From Pseudorhodoferax sp. Leaf265 (GTDB lineage Bacteria; Pseudomonadota; Gammaproteobacteria; Burkholderiales; Burkholderiaceae_C), in contig NZ_LMMT01000003.1 of NCBI RefSeq assembly GCF_001422365.1, forward strand, positions 124,761-188,760: a stretch of DNA of 64,000 bases, in the 5' to 3' direction. The notes under the pieces are model-generated. The model was given only the letters and a program-made list of their open reading frames with translations, did not search any database and was not told where the DNA came from. Made by a program: the position numbers and the translations under genes. This document shows, piece by piece, positions 35,313 to 45,948 of this stretch; position 1 is the first letter of the stretch; every line of letters starts with the position of its first letter.

Positions 35313-36275
35313 CTAGCTGCCGACCAGACCTTGTTCGATCTCGCGCCGACGCTGCTCGCGGGCCTCATTTTCCAATCGGACGCAGGTCGGGTGCCGGCGG
35401 AACTCCGACTTGAAGCACTGCATGCCGATGCACAGCGAGCGCGCGAGCCCGCTGTTGCTGTCGGCACACACGGATTCCGGGCTGGGCGCAGCGGGTGGGG
35501 CGGCGGCCTGGCGCGGCGGCGGTGGCGGCGGGCTGGGCGCGGGGGGCGCAGTGTAGACGGCGGCGGGTTCGGCCGGCGGCGCGGGCACGACGGGAACGGC
35601 GCTGGCCGCCGGCTGGGGCGGCTGGGCGGCTGCGGGCTGCGGCCGGCGGCGTTCCGGCGCGCCAGCGTGCTCGGGCCCGGACGCCACGGATGCCGGCGGC
35701 AGCGCGGCGCCGGGCGTCTCGGCCGGGGCGGGCCGGGTTTCGGGGGGCACGGACGGCGGATCGGTCAGGAACTCCTCGACCGGCTCTACCACCGGCGTCG
35801 GCGCTGGCGATGGCGCTGGCGCTGGCGCGGCGGCGGGCGGTGGCGCACTGCTGCGCTGCCACCACAGCACCGCTGCCCCGAGCACCAGCACGAGCAGCAG
35901 CAGCGGCAGGACGGGGCGGTGCCGCGGCGGCGCGGGCACGGCGGCAGTCCTGGCCGCCGCCTTGGCCACCGTCTCCTGCGGTGAGTCGCGCTGCCGGTCG
36001 GGCTGCACCAGCCGGGGCGCCACGGGAGGCTGTGCCGGCGTGGCCAATGGTTTGCCGCAACTGCGGCAAAAGCGCGCGCCGGCCCGGTTCGGCTTGCCGC
36101 AGGCGGCGCAGGCCACGGGCGACCCGGGGGGCATGGGCGCCGGCGCAGGCGCCGCTTGCGCGCGTGCAACAGCCCCGGCGGCCGGCATGGCCGGATCCAG
36201 TGGCGTTGCGCACTTCCTGCAGAACCTGGCGATGGGCCGGTTGCCGGTGCCGCATGCGGGGCAGGTCTTGGACAA
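35313..36275 (-). CDS. Double zinc-ribbon single-pass membrane protein
   Basis: A 320-residue protein of unknown function. Two N-terminal zinc ribbons use Cys5, 8, 19, 22 and Cys56, 59, 70, 73. One transmembrane helix lies at about 121-139. A long Pro/Ala-rich periplasmic spacer follows. The C-terminal segment has four cysteines (SLCIGMQCFKSEFRRHPTC) that could form disulfides. The two ribbon-bearing genes plus mutL form one directional group. It is divergent from dedA. The start is the ATG directly before the first ribbon. Confidence 0.8.
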   Translation of the reverse strand: MSKTCPACGTGNRPIARFCRKCATPLDPAMPAAGAVARAQAAPAPAPMPPGSPVACAACGKPNRAGARFCRSCGKPLATPAQPPVAPRLVQPDRQRDSPQETVAKAAARTAAVPAPPRHRPVLPLLLLVLVLGAAVLWWQRSSAPPPAAAPAPAPSPAPTPVVEPVEEFLTDPPSVPPETRPAPAETPGAALPPASVASGPEHAGAPERRRPQPAAAQPPQPAASAVPVVPAPPAEPAAVYTAPPAPSPPPPPPRQAAAPPAAPSPESVCADSNSGLARSLCIGMQCFKSEFRRHPTCVRLENEAREQRRREIEQGLVGS

Positions 36276-36424
36276 AGGAGAACAGCGGGTGGACGGGACC
36301 GTGGTGCACCGGCGGCGCCGGCCGCGGCCGGCCTGCGCCAGGGCGGGCCGATGCTAGCAAATGCGCTGCCTGCGCAATTCCCCGGCCGTGCGGGCCTGTC
36401 ATGCGCCGGGCACGGAGGGGCCGC

Positions 36425-36430
36425 CATAAT
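36425..36430 (+). promoter_or_regulatory. -10 element immediately before dedA (leaderless-type)
   Basis: CATAAT ends 8 bases before the dedA ATG with no Shine-Dalgarno between, consistent with a leaderless or near-leaderless mRNA. Confidence 0.45.
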
Positions 36431-36438
36431 GCCGGCGC

Positions 36439-37107
36439 ATGGAACTGGTGAGCTTTCTGATCGACTTCATCCTGCACGTGGACGCCCACCTGGAGACCTT
36501 CGTGCGCAACTACGGCACCTGGGTCTATGCGCTGCTGTTCCTGATCGTCTTCGTCGAGACGGGCGTGGTGGTCATGCCCTTCCTGCCCGGCGATTCGCTG
36601 CTGTTCGTGGTGGGCGCGCTGTGCGGCCTGGGGCTCATGAGCCTGCCCATCGCGATGGCGGTGCTGGTCGTGGCCGCGATCCTGGGCGACCAGTGCAACT
36701 ACAGCATCGGCCGCTATTTCGGGCCCAAGGTGTTCCAGTGGGAAGACTCGCGCTTCTTCAACAAGAAGGCCTTCGACCAGGCCCATGCCTTCTACGAGCG
36801 CTACGGCGGCGTGACCATCATCCTGGCGCGCTTCATGCCGTTCATCCGCACCTTCGCCCCCTTCGTGGCCGGCGTGGCCGAGATGAGCCGCACCAAGTTC
36901 ACGGCCTACAACGTGGCCGGCGCGCTGATCTGGGTGCTCGGCATCTGCACGGCGGGCTATTTCCTGGGCGGCCTGCCCTGGGTCAAGGCCAACCTGGACA
37001 AGATCATCTGGGCGATGATCTTCATCCCCGGTCTGATCGCCATCTACGGCGCCTGGAAGGCCAAGCGCCAGGCCGAGCGCGACGCGGCCGCCGCTGCGAC
37101 GCCCTGA
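36439..37107 (+). CDS. DedA family membrane protein
   Basis: A 222-residue inner-membrane protein of the DedA/VTT family, members of which act as undecaprenyl-phosphate or phospholipid flippases and support envelope integrity. Conserved elements are visible: FVETGVVVMPFLPGDSLLF with the acidic residues, GDQCNYSIGRYFG, and ARFMPFIRTFAPFVAG with the essential arginines. Length and helices are normal. The start has no Shine-Dalgarno and a close -10 element. Confidence 0.93.
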   Translation: MELVSFLIDFILHVDAHLETFVRNYGTWVYALLFLIVFVETGVVVMPFLPGDSLLFVVGALCGLGLMSLPIAMAVLVVAAILGDQCNYSIGRYFGPKVFQWEDSRFFNKKAFDQAHAFYERYGGVTIILARFMPFIRTFAPFVAGVAEMSRTKFTAYNVAGALIWVLGICTAGYFLGGLPWVKANLDKIIWAMIFIPGLIAIYGAWKAKRQAERDAAAAATP

Positions 37108-37175
37108 ACACGGCTTGTCACGCCTGGCGCCCCGGCGCTGGGCCATGATGCGGGTTTCGTTCGAAGGAGCCTTGC

Positions 37176-37445
37176 ATGTCCTCGCTGTCCCGTTTCCGCA
37201 TTCCCGCCATGGCGCTGGCCGGCGCCTCGGCGGTCGCCCTGGGCCTGGCGCTGGTGCCCAGCGCTCAGTCGCAGATCCGCGCCAACCCCAGCTACCAGCC
37301 CGTCGGCGTGTCGGCCAGCGGCAATGGCAGCACGGCCTGGTTCCATGACCCCTCGAGCGGGCGGGCCATCGCCTGCCACCTGGCGAGCGGGGGCGGCGGC
37401 GCGATCCAGTGCCAATCGGCCAAGCTGCCGCAGGATGGCCCCTGA
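37176..37445 (+). CDS. Small exported protein of unknown function
   Basis: An 89-residue protein with a signal peptide (about residues 1-32, ending AQSQ) and a short mature part rich in Ser and Gly with two cysteines (ACHL, QCQS) that could form one disulfide. AAGGAG stands 5 bases before the ATG. I do not recognise the family. It follows dedA on the same strand after 68 bases, and a GC-rich inverted repeat lies just after its stop. Confidence 0.65.
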   Translation: MSSLSRFRIPAMALAGASAVALGLALVPSAQSQIRANPSYQPVGVSASGNGSTAWFHDPSSGRAIACHLASGGGGAIQCQSAKLPQDGP

Positions 37446-37451
37446 ACGCCA

Positions 37452-37471
37452 AAGGGCCCCGCAGGGCCCTT
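37452..37471. terminator. Inverted repeat between convergent genes
   Basis: An 8-bp perfect stem AAGGGCCC/GGGCCCTT with a 4-base loop lies between two converging small genes. It has only short T stretches on either side, so termination would be modest and possibly bidirectional. Confidence 0.5.
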
Positions 37472-37491
37472 CGGTTGCTGACGGGCAGGCG

Positions 37492-37710
37492 TCAGCGGTT
37501 GTCGCGGCGCTTGCCGACCTCGTTGCCGACCAGCGCGCCGGCGGCCGCGCCGCCCACGGTGCCCAGCGTGCTGCCGAACACGGCGTTGCCGACGACACCG
37601 CCGGCGACGGCGCCGACGCCGGTGCCGACCTGGGCACTGGTGGGGTTGGATGCACAGCCCGTCAAGCCGATGAGCGATGCCGCGGTGACTGCCAGGAGGG
37701 TCTTGATCAT
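37492..37710 (-). CDS. Glycine-zipper lipoprotein (OsmB-like)
   Basis: A 72-residue lipoprotein with lipobox LTGC (Cys at about residue 19) and a glycine-zipper segment (VGTGVGAVAGGVVGNAVFGS) like OsmB and Rcc01698-type proteins, ending in a basic GKRRDNR. Such proteins lie at the outer membrane and often respond to osmotic stress. A GAGG site precedes the chosen ATG at 37710; the longer in-frame start would put 15 residues before the signal. Confidence 0.82.
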   Translation of the reverse strand: MIKTLLAVTAASLIGLTGCASNPTSAQVGTGVGAVAGGVVGNAVFGSTLGTVGGAAAGALVGNEVGKRRDNR

Positions 37711-37836
37711 GGGATACCTCGTCTCTTGCTGTTGCGATGCCAGGCTTCGCTTCACGAGCCCGTGTCTGCACTGTAGGAGGGCGAGGGGCCGGGGCCTGTA
37801 GGCGGCGGCCGGCGCGGCGTGTGGGGCCGCGCCAGA

Positions 37837-39264
37837 TCAGACGGTGCGGTTGCGCGCCAGCGGCGGGTTCTTCGCGAAGTAGCCGCGGATGCCGCGCATG
37901 ATCGCGTCCGCCAGGTCGTCCTGGTAGTCGTCGGTGCGCAGGCGCGATTCCTCTTCGGGATTGCTGATGAAGGCCGTCTCCACCAGAACGCTCGGGATGT
38001 CCGGTGCCTTCAGCACCGCAAAGCCGGCCTGCTCCACGCGCGGCTTGTGCAGGCGGGCCATGCCGCCGATCTCGCCGAGCACGGCGCTGCCGAGCTTCAG
38101 GCTGTCGTTGATCTGCGCCGTGGTGCTCATGTCCAGCAGCATGCGCTGCACATGCTGGTCCTTGGCCTGCACGTTCACGCCGCCGATCAGGTCGGCCTGG
38201 TTCTCCTTGTCGGCCAGCCAGCGCGCGGCCGTGCTGGTGGCGCCGCGCTGGCTCAGCGCGAACACGCTGGCGCCGCGCGCGGCCGGCGTCGTGAAGGCAT
38301 CGGCATGGATGCTGATGAACAGGTCGGCCTGCACGTTGCGCGCCTTCTGCACGCGCGTCTGCAGCGGCACGAAGAAATCGGCGTCGCGCGTGAGGAAGGC
38401 GCGCATCGGGTTGCCGTTGACGCTGGAGGCGTTGATGCGCTCGCGCAGCTTGTGCGCCACGCGCAGCACGATGTCCTTTTCGCGCGTGCCCTTGGGGCCG
38501 ATGGCGCCCGGGTCCTCGCCGCCATGGCCGGGGTCCAGCGCGACGATGATCAGGCGGTCGGTGCGGCTCGGTGCCGGGGCCGGTGCCTTGGCCGGACGCG
38601 GCGGCGCCTTCTCGGGCGCGGCGGCCAGCGTGCCGTGCGGCAGCTCCGGCGAGGGCGGGCGCGCCGTGCTGTCCGGGCCGGGCAGGGGCAAGACCCGCCC
38701 GGGGGGAGGCGACTCGCGCAGTTCCGGGCCCGTGGTGGCGCCGGGGCCGGTGTGGCGCGCGATGAGGTCGTCCAGTGGGTCGGCCGCGGGCGCCTTGCCG
38801 GCATCCACGTCGCGCAGCCGCTCGCTGATCAGGGCCTGCAGTGGGTCTTCCTTCTCGGCGGGGTACAGGTCCAGCACCAGGCGGTTCTGGTAGGCCGCCA
38901 CCGGCTTGAGCGTGAACACCTGCGGCACGGCCGGACGCTTCAGGTCGATCACGAGCCGCACCACACCGGGCTGGTTCTGGCCCACGCGGATGCGTTCGAT
39001 GTTGGGGTCGTCGGGCCGCACGCGGCCCACCAGTTCGCGCAGCGCGGCATCCAGGTCGATGCCCTCGATGTCCACCGCCAGGCGTGGCGGGTCGGCCACG
39101 AAGATCTGCTTGGTGGTCAGGGGCACGTCGGACTCGATGGTCACGCGCGAATAGTCGGGCGCGGGCCAGACGCGCACGGCGACGATGCCGGCGCCGCGCG
39201 CCGCATGGGTCACGCCCAGCAGCAGCACCAGCGCGCCGTGGCCGAGCAGGCGGCGGCGTTTCAT
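37837..39264 (-). CDS. amiC: N-acetylmuramoyl-L-alanine amidase AmiC
   Basis: A 475-residue periplasmic zinc amidase that splits septal peptidoglycan during daughter-cell separation. A twin-arginine signal (RRRLLG) is followed by an AMIN domain that targets the septum, a Pro/Ala linker, and an Amidase_3 domain. The latter has zinc and catalytic motifs DPGHGGEDPG, REKDIVL, SIHADAF and VETAFISNPEEE. The ATG overlaps the tsaE stop by 4 bases, a pairing common in proteobacteria. Nothing is missing. Confidence 0.95.
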   Translation of the reverse strand: MKRRRLLGHGALVLLLGVTHAARGAGIVAVRVWPAPDYSRVTIESDVPLTTKQIFVADPPRLAVDIEGIDLDAALRELVGRVRPDDPNIERIRVGQNQPGVVRLVIDLKRPAVPQVFTLKPVAAYQNRLVLDLYPAEKEDPLQALISERLRDVDAGKAPAADPLDDLIARHTGPGATTGPELRESPPPGRVLPLPGPDSTARPPSPELPHGTLAAAPEKAPPRPAKAPAPAPSRTDRLIIVALDPGHGGEDPGAIGPKGTREKDIVLRVAHKLRERINASSVNGNPMRAFLTRDADFFVPLQTRVQKARNVQADLFISIHADAFTTPAARGASVFALSQRGATSTAARWLADKENQADLIGGVNVQAKDQHVQRMLLDMSTTAQINDSLKLGSAVLGEIGGMARLHKPRVEQAGFAVLKAPDIPSVLVETAFISNPEEESRLRTDDYQDDLADAIMRGIRGYFAKNPPLARNRTV

Positions 39265-39728
39265 GTCTTGAGGTTCTCCAGGAGTCCGAGCCCGCGCGGC
39301 GTGCGGGCCGCGACCTGCACGTCGCGGCCGTCGTCGGCCTGCGCCGTGATCGTGATGGCCAGGTCGGCCGGCGGCAGCAGCGCGCCGGCCTTCTCGGGCC
39401 ACTCGGCGAGCTTCAGGCCGGGGCTCGCGAAGATGTCGCGAAAGCCCGCGTCCTCCCACTCGCGCGGATCGTCGAAGCGGTAGAAGTCGAAGTGCCAGAT
39501 CGCCAGCGGCGGCTGGCGGGTCTCCACGGCATGCGGCTCCACCACGGCGTAGGTCGGGCTCTTGACGCGGCCCTGCACGCCGAGGGCGCGCAGCAGGTGC
39601 CGCACCAGCGTGGTCTTGCCCGCGCCCAGGTCGCCGTGCAGCGTGACGAAGGCGTCCTGGGTCGCTGGCTGCGCGGCCAGGCGCGCGGCGAACGCCGCCG
39701 TCGCGGCTTCGTCGGGCCAGTGCAACAC
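39261..39728 (-). CDS. tsaE: tRNA t6A biosynthesis ATPase TsaE
   Basis: ATPase that supports the TsaBCD machinery making N6-threonylcarbamoyladenosine at A37 of ANN-decoding tRNAs. The P-loop GDLGAGKTTL, SPTYAVVE and HFDFYRFDDPREWED motifs are all present. No ATG lies upstream in frame; the start is set at GTG 39728, giving 155 residues, which matches the family start (VLHWPDE). TTG at 39725 is an alternative. No Shine-Dalgarno is visible. It overlaps amiC by 4 bases and is divergent from queG with only 66 bases between starts. Confidence 0.9.
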   Translation of the reverse strand: MLHWPDEAATAAFAARLAAQPATQDAFVTLHGDLGAGKTTLVRHLLRALGVQGRVKSPTYAVVEPHAVETRQPPLAIWHFDFYRFDDPREWEDAGFRDIFASPGLKLAEWPEKAGALLPPADLAITITAQADDGRDVQVAARTPRGLGLLENLKT

Positions 39729-39782
39729 CAGGGAGGAGGAGGCCGCATCCTGCGCACCAGCCGCCGGGGATGGTGCGGTTTC

Positions 39783-39788
39783 TACAAT
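39783..39788 (+). promoter_or_regulatory. -10 element immediately before queG (leaderless-type)
   Basis: TACAAT ends 6 bases before the queG GTG at 39795. There is no room for a Shine-Dalgarno, so transcription probably begins at or next to the start codon. Confidence 0.5.
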
Positions 39789-39794
39789 CGGCGG

Positions 39795-40889
39795 GTGACG
39801 GCTGCTGTGGTTCAGATCGATGCTCTCCGGCTGGTGTCCCGCATCAGGGACTGGGCCAGCGCGCTCGGATTCTCCCAAATCGGCATTGCCCCTGTGGATT
39901 TGTCGTCGGCCGAACCGGGTTTTGCGGCCTGGCTCGCGGCCGGCTTCCATGGCGAGATGGACTACATGGCCCGCCACGGCATGAAGCGAGCCCGCCCGGC
40001 CGAACTGGTCGTGGGCACGCTGAGCGTGCTGACCGCACGCATGGACTATTTGCCGCAGGACACGCCGCCCGACTGGCAGGCCGCGGAATTCGCGCGGCTG
40101 GCGCGGCCCGGCGAGGCCATCGTCTCGGTCTACGCGCGGGGCCGCGACTACCACAAGGTGCTGCGCACGCGGCTGCAGAAGCTGGCCGAGCGCATCGCCC
40201 AAGAGGTCGGTCCCCTGGGCTCGCGCGTGTTCACCGATTCGGCGCCCGTGCTGGAGGCCGAACTCGCCGCGCGCAGCGGCCAGGGCTGGCGCGGCAAGCA
40301 CACGCTGGTGCTGAACCGCACGGGCGGCTCCATGTTCTTCCTGGGCGAGATCTACCTGGACATCGCGCTGCCGGTCAGCGCGCCGGTGACGGCCCATTGC
40401 GGCGAGTGCCAGGCCTGCATCGACGTGTGTCCCACGGGCGCCATCGTCGGCCCGCAGCGCCTGGACGCGCGGCGTTGCATCTCTTACCTGACCATCGAAC
40501 ACGCCGGCCCGATTCCGTTGCCGTTGCGCCCCTTGCTGGCCAACCGCATCTACGGTTGCGACGACTGCCAGCTGGCCTGCCCCTGGAACAAGTTCGCGGG
40601 CCGCGCGGCCTTGCCCGACTTCGATGCGCGCGACGGCCTGGCCGGCAGCGCACTGGCCGCGTTGTTCGGCTGGAGCGAGGATGAGTTCCTGCGCCGCACC
40701 GAGGGCAGCGCGATCCGCCGCATCGGCCACGAGCGCTGGCTGCGCAACATCGCGGTGGCGCTCGGCAATGCGCTGCGTCAGGCGCCGGCCGACGAACGGG
40801 CGCCGCTGCGCGCCGCGTTGCAGGCGCGCGCCGGACACGCCAGCGCGCTGGTGCGCGAACACGTGGCCTGGGCCCTGGCTCAGGGCTGA
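39795..40889 (+). CDS. queG: Epoxyqueuosine reductase QueG
   Basis: A 364-residue cobalamin- and iron-sulfur-dependent enzyme that reduces epoxyqueuosine to queuosine in tRNA wobble positions. Two [4Fe-4S] motifs are visible, CGECQACIDVCPTGAI and CDDCQLACPWN, with the N-terminal cobalamin region including ARGRDYHK. Start options are GTG at 39795 or 39807; the first fits a -10 element 6 bases upstream. The gene ends 10 bases inside the convergent AraC gene. Three tRNA-modification genes (miaA, tsaE, queG) lie within this window. Confidence 0.93.
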   Translation: MTAAVVQIDALRLVSRIRDWASALGFSQIGIAPVDLSSAEPGFAAWLAAGFHGEMDYMARHGMKRARPAELVVGTLSVLTARMDYLPQDTPPDWQAAEFARLARPGEAIVSVYARGRDYHKVLRTRLQKLAERIAQEVGPLGSRVFTDSAPVLEAELAARSGQGWRGKHTLVLNRTGGSMFFLGEIYLDIALPVSAPVTAHCGECQACIDVCPTGAIVGPQRLDARRCISYLTIEHAGPIPLPLRPLLANRIYGCDDCQLACPWNKFAGRAALPDFDARDGLAGSALAALFGWSEDEFLRRTEGSAIRRIGHERWLRNIAVALGNALRQAPADERAPLRAALQARAGHASALVREHVAWALAQG

Positions 40890-41914
40890 GCCGGCGCGTG
40901 CGCCTGCCGGTACGCGCCCGGCGCCATGCCGGTCCACTGCCGGAACGCGCGCGCGAAGCTCTTCTCGTTGCGAAAGCCCACGCTGAGCGCGATCTGTTTG
41001 ACCGAGCGCTGGGTGCGGCGCAACTGCTCCACGGCCTGCTCGTGCCGTACCTGGTCCTTGAGCCCCTGCAGCGACAGGCCCTCGGCCTGCAGTTGGCGGT
41101 GCAGCGTGCGCGTGGACACGTGCAGCAGGCCGGCCAGCGCATCGGCCGTGCCGGCCTCGCTGCGCGCGCGCAGCAGCTCGCGCACGCGCTGGCCCAGCAG
41201 CCGGTCGCGCCGGTACTGCAGCACCGTGAGCGGCAAGGCGCGCCGCAGCATGGTGCGCAACGCGCGCTCGTCGCGCACCAGCGGCAGGCCGAGGTAGGCC
41301 GCGTCGAAGCGGTAGCCGGCCTCGCGCGCGCCGAAGCGGATGGCGCCGCCGAACATCAGCGGATAGGCATCGGCATGCGCGGGCGTGGGGAACGGGAAGC
41401 TGGCCTCCTGCAGCGAGACGCGCGAGTCGATGGCCCAGCTCGCATAGCCGTGCACGAAGCGCAGGCAGGAGACCAGACAGAACTCGCGCATGGCGCCCAG
41501 GTCGCGCTGCTCCTCGATCCACAGCCGTGCGCTGCCGCCCTCGACCTGCAGGTGCAGCAGCACGTCGTCCACCAGCAGCCGGTGGTGCCGGCACCAGCGC
41601 GCCAGTGCCACGCCCAGGTTGGGGGAGGTCAACGAGGCGCGGCACAGCATGCCGTAGCTGCCCCAGGGCAGGCGCCGGCCGAACCAGCCCAGGGCTTCGT
41701 CGTCGAGCTCCTGCATGGCGTGCGCGTTGAGCGCCTCGAACTGCGCGGCTGTCACGCGCGCGCCGCTCTGCTGCAGATCGCGCGGCGCGATCTGTGCCGC
41801 GCGCAGGGCCGCGGCCGGATCCAGCCCGCGCTGTGCATAGGCCTGCACGATGGCTTGGACGAAGGCCATCGGCGTGGCGGCGCGGGCGGGCGGCGGGGCG
41901 AGCGGGGAAGGCAT
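40880..41914 (-). CDS. AraC-family transcriptional regulator (ArgR/OruR-like)
   Basis: A 344-residue regulator. The long N-terminal domain matches the Arabinose_bd type seen in OruR/ArgR-like AraC members ([21 protein letters not shown]). A C-terminal double helix-turn-helix carries [16 protein letters not shown] and [23 protein letters not shown]. It is divergent from the isovaleryl-CoA dehydrogenase gene with 111 bases between, so it probably controls that operon in response to a carboxylic acid or its CoA ester; this is inference from position. Its 3' end overlaps queG by 10 bases. Confidence 0.9.
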   Translation of the reverse strand: MPSPLAPPPARAATPMAFVQAIVQAYAQRGLDPAAALRAAQIAPRDLQQSGARVTAAQFEALNAHAMQELDDEALGWFGRRLPWGSYGMLCRASLTSPNLGVALARWCRHHRLLVDDVLLHLQVEGGSARLWIEEQRDLGAMREFCLVSCLRFVHGYASWAIDSRVSLQEASFPFPTPAHADAYPLMFGGAIRFGAREAGYRFDAAYLGLPLVRDERALRTMLRRALPLTVLQYRRDRLLGQRVRELLRARSEAGTADALAGLLHVSTRTLHRQLQAEGLSLQGLKDQVRHEQAVEQLRRTQRSVKQIALSVGFRNEKSFARAFRQWTGMAPGAYRQAHAPAQP

Positions 41915-42025
41915 GGCAGCAGGCGAGGGGCGTGGCGCAATCTGCAACCATTGTGGCGTCAAATGGCCGCCGGGCCGGCGTAAGCTGTCGCGCTGCGACC
42001 CAACCCCCTTCAGGAGACTGCACCC

Positions 42026-43207
42026 ATGCCCGCCACACAACTGCCCGGCCTCGACTTCGATCTCGGCGAAACCATCGACGCGCTGCGCGACGCCGTCGCC
42101 GACTTCTGCGCCGCCGAAATCGCCCCGCGCGCGGCCGCCATCGACAGCGAGAACCAGTTCCCCAAAGACCTGTGGGCCAAGCTCGGCAGCCTGGGCCTGC
42201 ACGGCATGACGGTCAAGGAGGAGTACGGCGGCACCGAGCTCGGTTACCTGGCCCACATCGTGGCCATGGAGGAGGTCTCGCGCGCATCCGCGTCGGTGGG
42301 CCTGTCCTACGGCGCGCACTCCAACCTGTGCGTGAACCAGATCCACCGCAACGGCAGCGCCGCGCAAAAGGCCAAGTACCTGCCCAAGCTCGTCAGCGGC
42401 GAGCACGTGGGCGCGCTGGCCATGAGCGAGCCCAATGCCGGTTCGGACGTGGTCAGCATGAAGCTCAAGGCCGAGAAGAAGGACGGCTACTACGTGCTCA
42501 ACGGCGGCAAGATGTGGATCACCAACGGCGGCGACGCCGACACGCTGGTCATCTACGCGAAGACCGAACCCGAGATGGGCGCGCGCGGCATGACGGCCTT
42601 CATCGTCGAGAAGGGCTTCAAGGGTTTTTCCGCCGGCAACAAGCTCGACAAGCTGGGCATGCGCGGCTCCAACACCTTCCCGCTGTTCTTCGACAACTGC
42701 GAGGTGCCCGAGGCCAACGTGCTGGGCGGCGAGGGCATGGGCGCCAAGGTGCTCATGAGCGGGCTGGACTACGAGCGTGCCGTGCTGTCCGGCGGCCCGC
42801 TGGGCATCATGGCCGCCTGCATGGACGCGGTGATCCCCTACGTGCACGAGCGCAAGCAGTTCGGCCAGGCCATCGGCGAGTTCCAGCTCATGCAGGGCAA
42901 GATCGCCGACATGTACAGCACCTGGCAGGCCACGCGCGCCTATGTCTATGCCGTGGGCAAGGCCTGCGACCGCAACGACCACGCGCGCAGCTTCCGCAAG
43001 GATGCGGCCGGCGCCATCCTGTACTCGGCCGAGAAGGCCACCTGGATGGCCGGCGAGGCGATCCAGACGCTGGGTGGCGTGGGCTACACCAAGGACTTCC
43101 CGGTCGAGCGCCTGTGGCGCGACGCCAAGCTCTACGAGATCGGTGCGGGCACGAGCGAGATCCGCCGCATGCTGATCGGCCGCGAGCTGTTCTCCGAGAC
43201 CGTCTGA
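42026..43207 (+). CDS. ivd: Isovaleryl-CoA dehydrogenase
   Basis: A 393-residue FAD flavoenzyme oxidising isovaleryl-CoA to 3-methylcrotonyl-CoA in leucine breakdown. The catalytic-glutamate segment [15 protein letters not shown], followed by [17 protein letters not shown], is characteristic of IVD rather than other acyl-CoA dehydrogenases. AGGAG stands 10 bases before the ATG. The next gene, an acyl-CoA synthetase, starts 2 bases after its stop. Methylcrotonyl-CoA carboxylase, usually beside ivd, is not here. Confidence 0.92.
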   Translation: MPATQLPGLDFDLGETIDALRDAVADFCAAEIAPRAAAIDSENQFPKDLWAKLGSLGLHGMTVKEEYGGTELGYLAHIVAMEEVSRASASVGLSYGAHSNLCVNQIHRNGSAAQKAKYLPKLVSGEHVGALAMSEPNAGSDVVSMKLKAEKKDGYYVLNGGKMWITNGGDADTLVIYAKTEPEMGARGMTAFIVEKGFKGFSAGNKLDKLGMRGSNTFPLFFDNCEVPEANVLGGEGMGAKVLMSGLDYERAVLSGGPLGIMAACMDAVIPYVHERKQFGQAIGEFQLMQGKIADMYSTWQATRAYVYAVGKACDRNDHARSFRKDAAGAILYSAEKATWMAGEAIQTLGGVGYTKDFPVERLWRDAKLYEIGAGTSEIRRMLIGRELFSETV

Positions 43208-43209
43208 AC

Positions 43210-44865
<1,656 letters not shown>

Positions 44866-44868
44866 GCC

Positions 44869-45786
44869 TCAAGGGAGCAGCGGCCGCAGGATGCCCAGCG
44901 CATACGGCAGGCTCATCATGCCGGCCAGCGTGGACAGCGTGACGAGCCCCGCCACGTAAGGCCCGTTGTAGCCCATGCGCGCGGCCAGCACGTAGCAGCT
45001 GGACGCCGTGGGCAGGGCCGAGAAGATCAGCAGCACCGTGGCCTGCACCGGCGGCAGCCGGAGCAGCAGCACCACCCCCAGCGCCACGAGCGGCAGCAGC
45101 AGGTGGCGGATGGCCAGCAGGCCCACGCCCAGCGCCTTGGCCCGCGCGAGCGGCCCGAACTGCATGCCGGCGCCGGCCGCCATCAGGCCCATGGCCACCG
45201 AGGAGGCGCCGATGCGCGTGGCCGTGGGTTCGATCCACTCCGGGATGCGCAGGCCCGCGAGGTTGGCCGCCAGGCCGGTGGCCGTGGCCACGATCAACGG
45301 GTTGCGCAGCAGCTCTCGCCCGAAGTTCGCGCTGGCGCCGCGCGCCATGGGCCAGACGGCTGCGATGTTGAAGATCGGCACGCAGACCGCGATCAGCACG
45401 GCCATGGTCAGCGCGCCCGGCGCGCCGGCCAGCCGCTCTGCCAGCGGCAGCGCGATGAAGGAGTTGAAGCGGAACGCGATCTGCGCGGCGCCCGCATGCT
45501 CGCGCCGATCCACATGCTTCGCCAGGCCCGGCCAGTGCGGCAGGCTGTAGGACAGTGCGATGCCGCAGGCCGCAAGCAGCAGGCCGGCCAGGATCAGGTC
45601 CGAGGTGGCGGCCAGGTCGATGCGCGAGCGCAGCACCGACTGGAACAGCAGCACCGGGAACAGCACGTAGTAGACGAGCTTCTCGACCTGGGCCCAGACC
45701 TCGCGGTTCATGGGCGTGTAGCGGCACAACAGGAAGCCGATCAGGATCAGCGAGAAATCGGGAAGCAGCAGTTGCGCGTAGTTCAC
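44869..45786 (-). CDS. AEC family transporter
   Basis: A 305-residue inner-membrane carrier of the auxin efflux carrier family with about ten hydrophobic helices. The N-terminus is MNYAQLLLPDFSLILIGF. Bacterial members move organic acids such as malate or malonate, but the substrate here is not deducible. It is convergent with the acyl-CoA synthetase and divergent from the Bug receptor gene, with 162 bases between. Confidence 0.88.
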   Translation of the reverse strand: MNYAQLLLPDFSLILIGFLLCRYTPMNREVWAQVEKLVYYVLFPVLLFQSVLRSRIDLAATSDLILAGLLLAACGIALSYSLPHWPGLAKHVDRREHAGAAQIAFRFNSFIALPLAERLAGAPGALTMAVLIAVCVPIFNIAAVWPMARGASANFGRELLRNPLIVATATGLAANLAGLRIPEWIEPTATRIGASSVAMGLMAAGAGMQFGPLARAKALGVGLLAIRHLLLPLVALGVVLLLRLPPVQATVLLIFSALPTASSCYVLAARMGYNGPYVAGLVTLSTLAGMMSLPYALGILRPLLP

Positions 45787-45877
45787 GGGGCTGGACGCAC
45801 AGCGGCGCAGGTCGGCGCCCGAGAATACCAGCGGTGCACAAGGGCATGCCCGGGGACGGCCGGGCCGGGGCCACTCC

Positions 45878-45883
45878 TATAAT
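45878..45883 (+). promoter_or_regulatory. -10 element upstream of the Bug receptor gene
   Basis: A perfect TATAAT lies 65 bases before the ATG at 45949. No good -35 is seen in the GC-rich bases upstream, so an activator may be needed. Confidence 0.45.
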
Positions 45884-45948
45884 TTTTCGGGGCCTGGCCA
45901 CAAGCCGGCCACCTGCCACCGATCCACCCTCAGCGGAGAACTCCCCCG

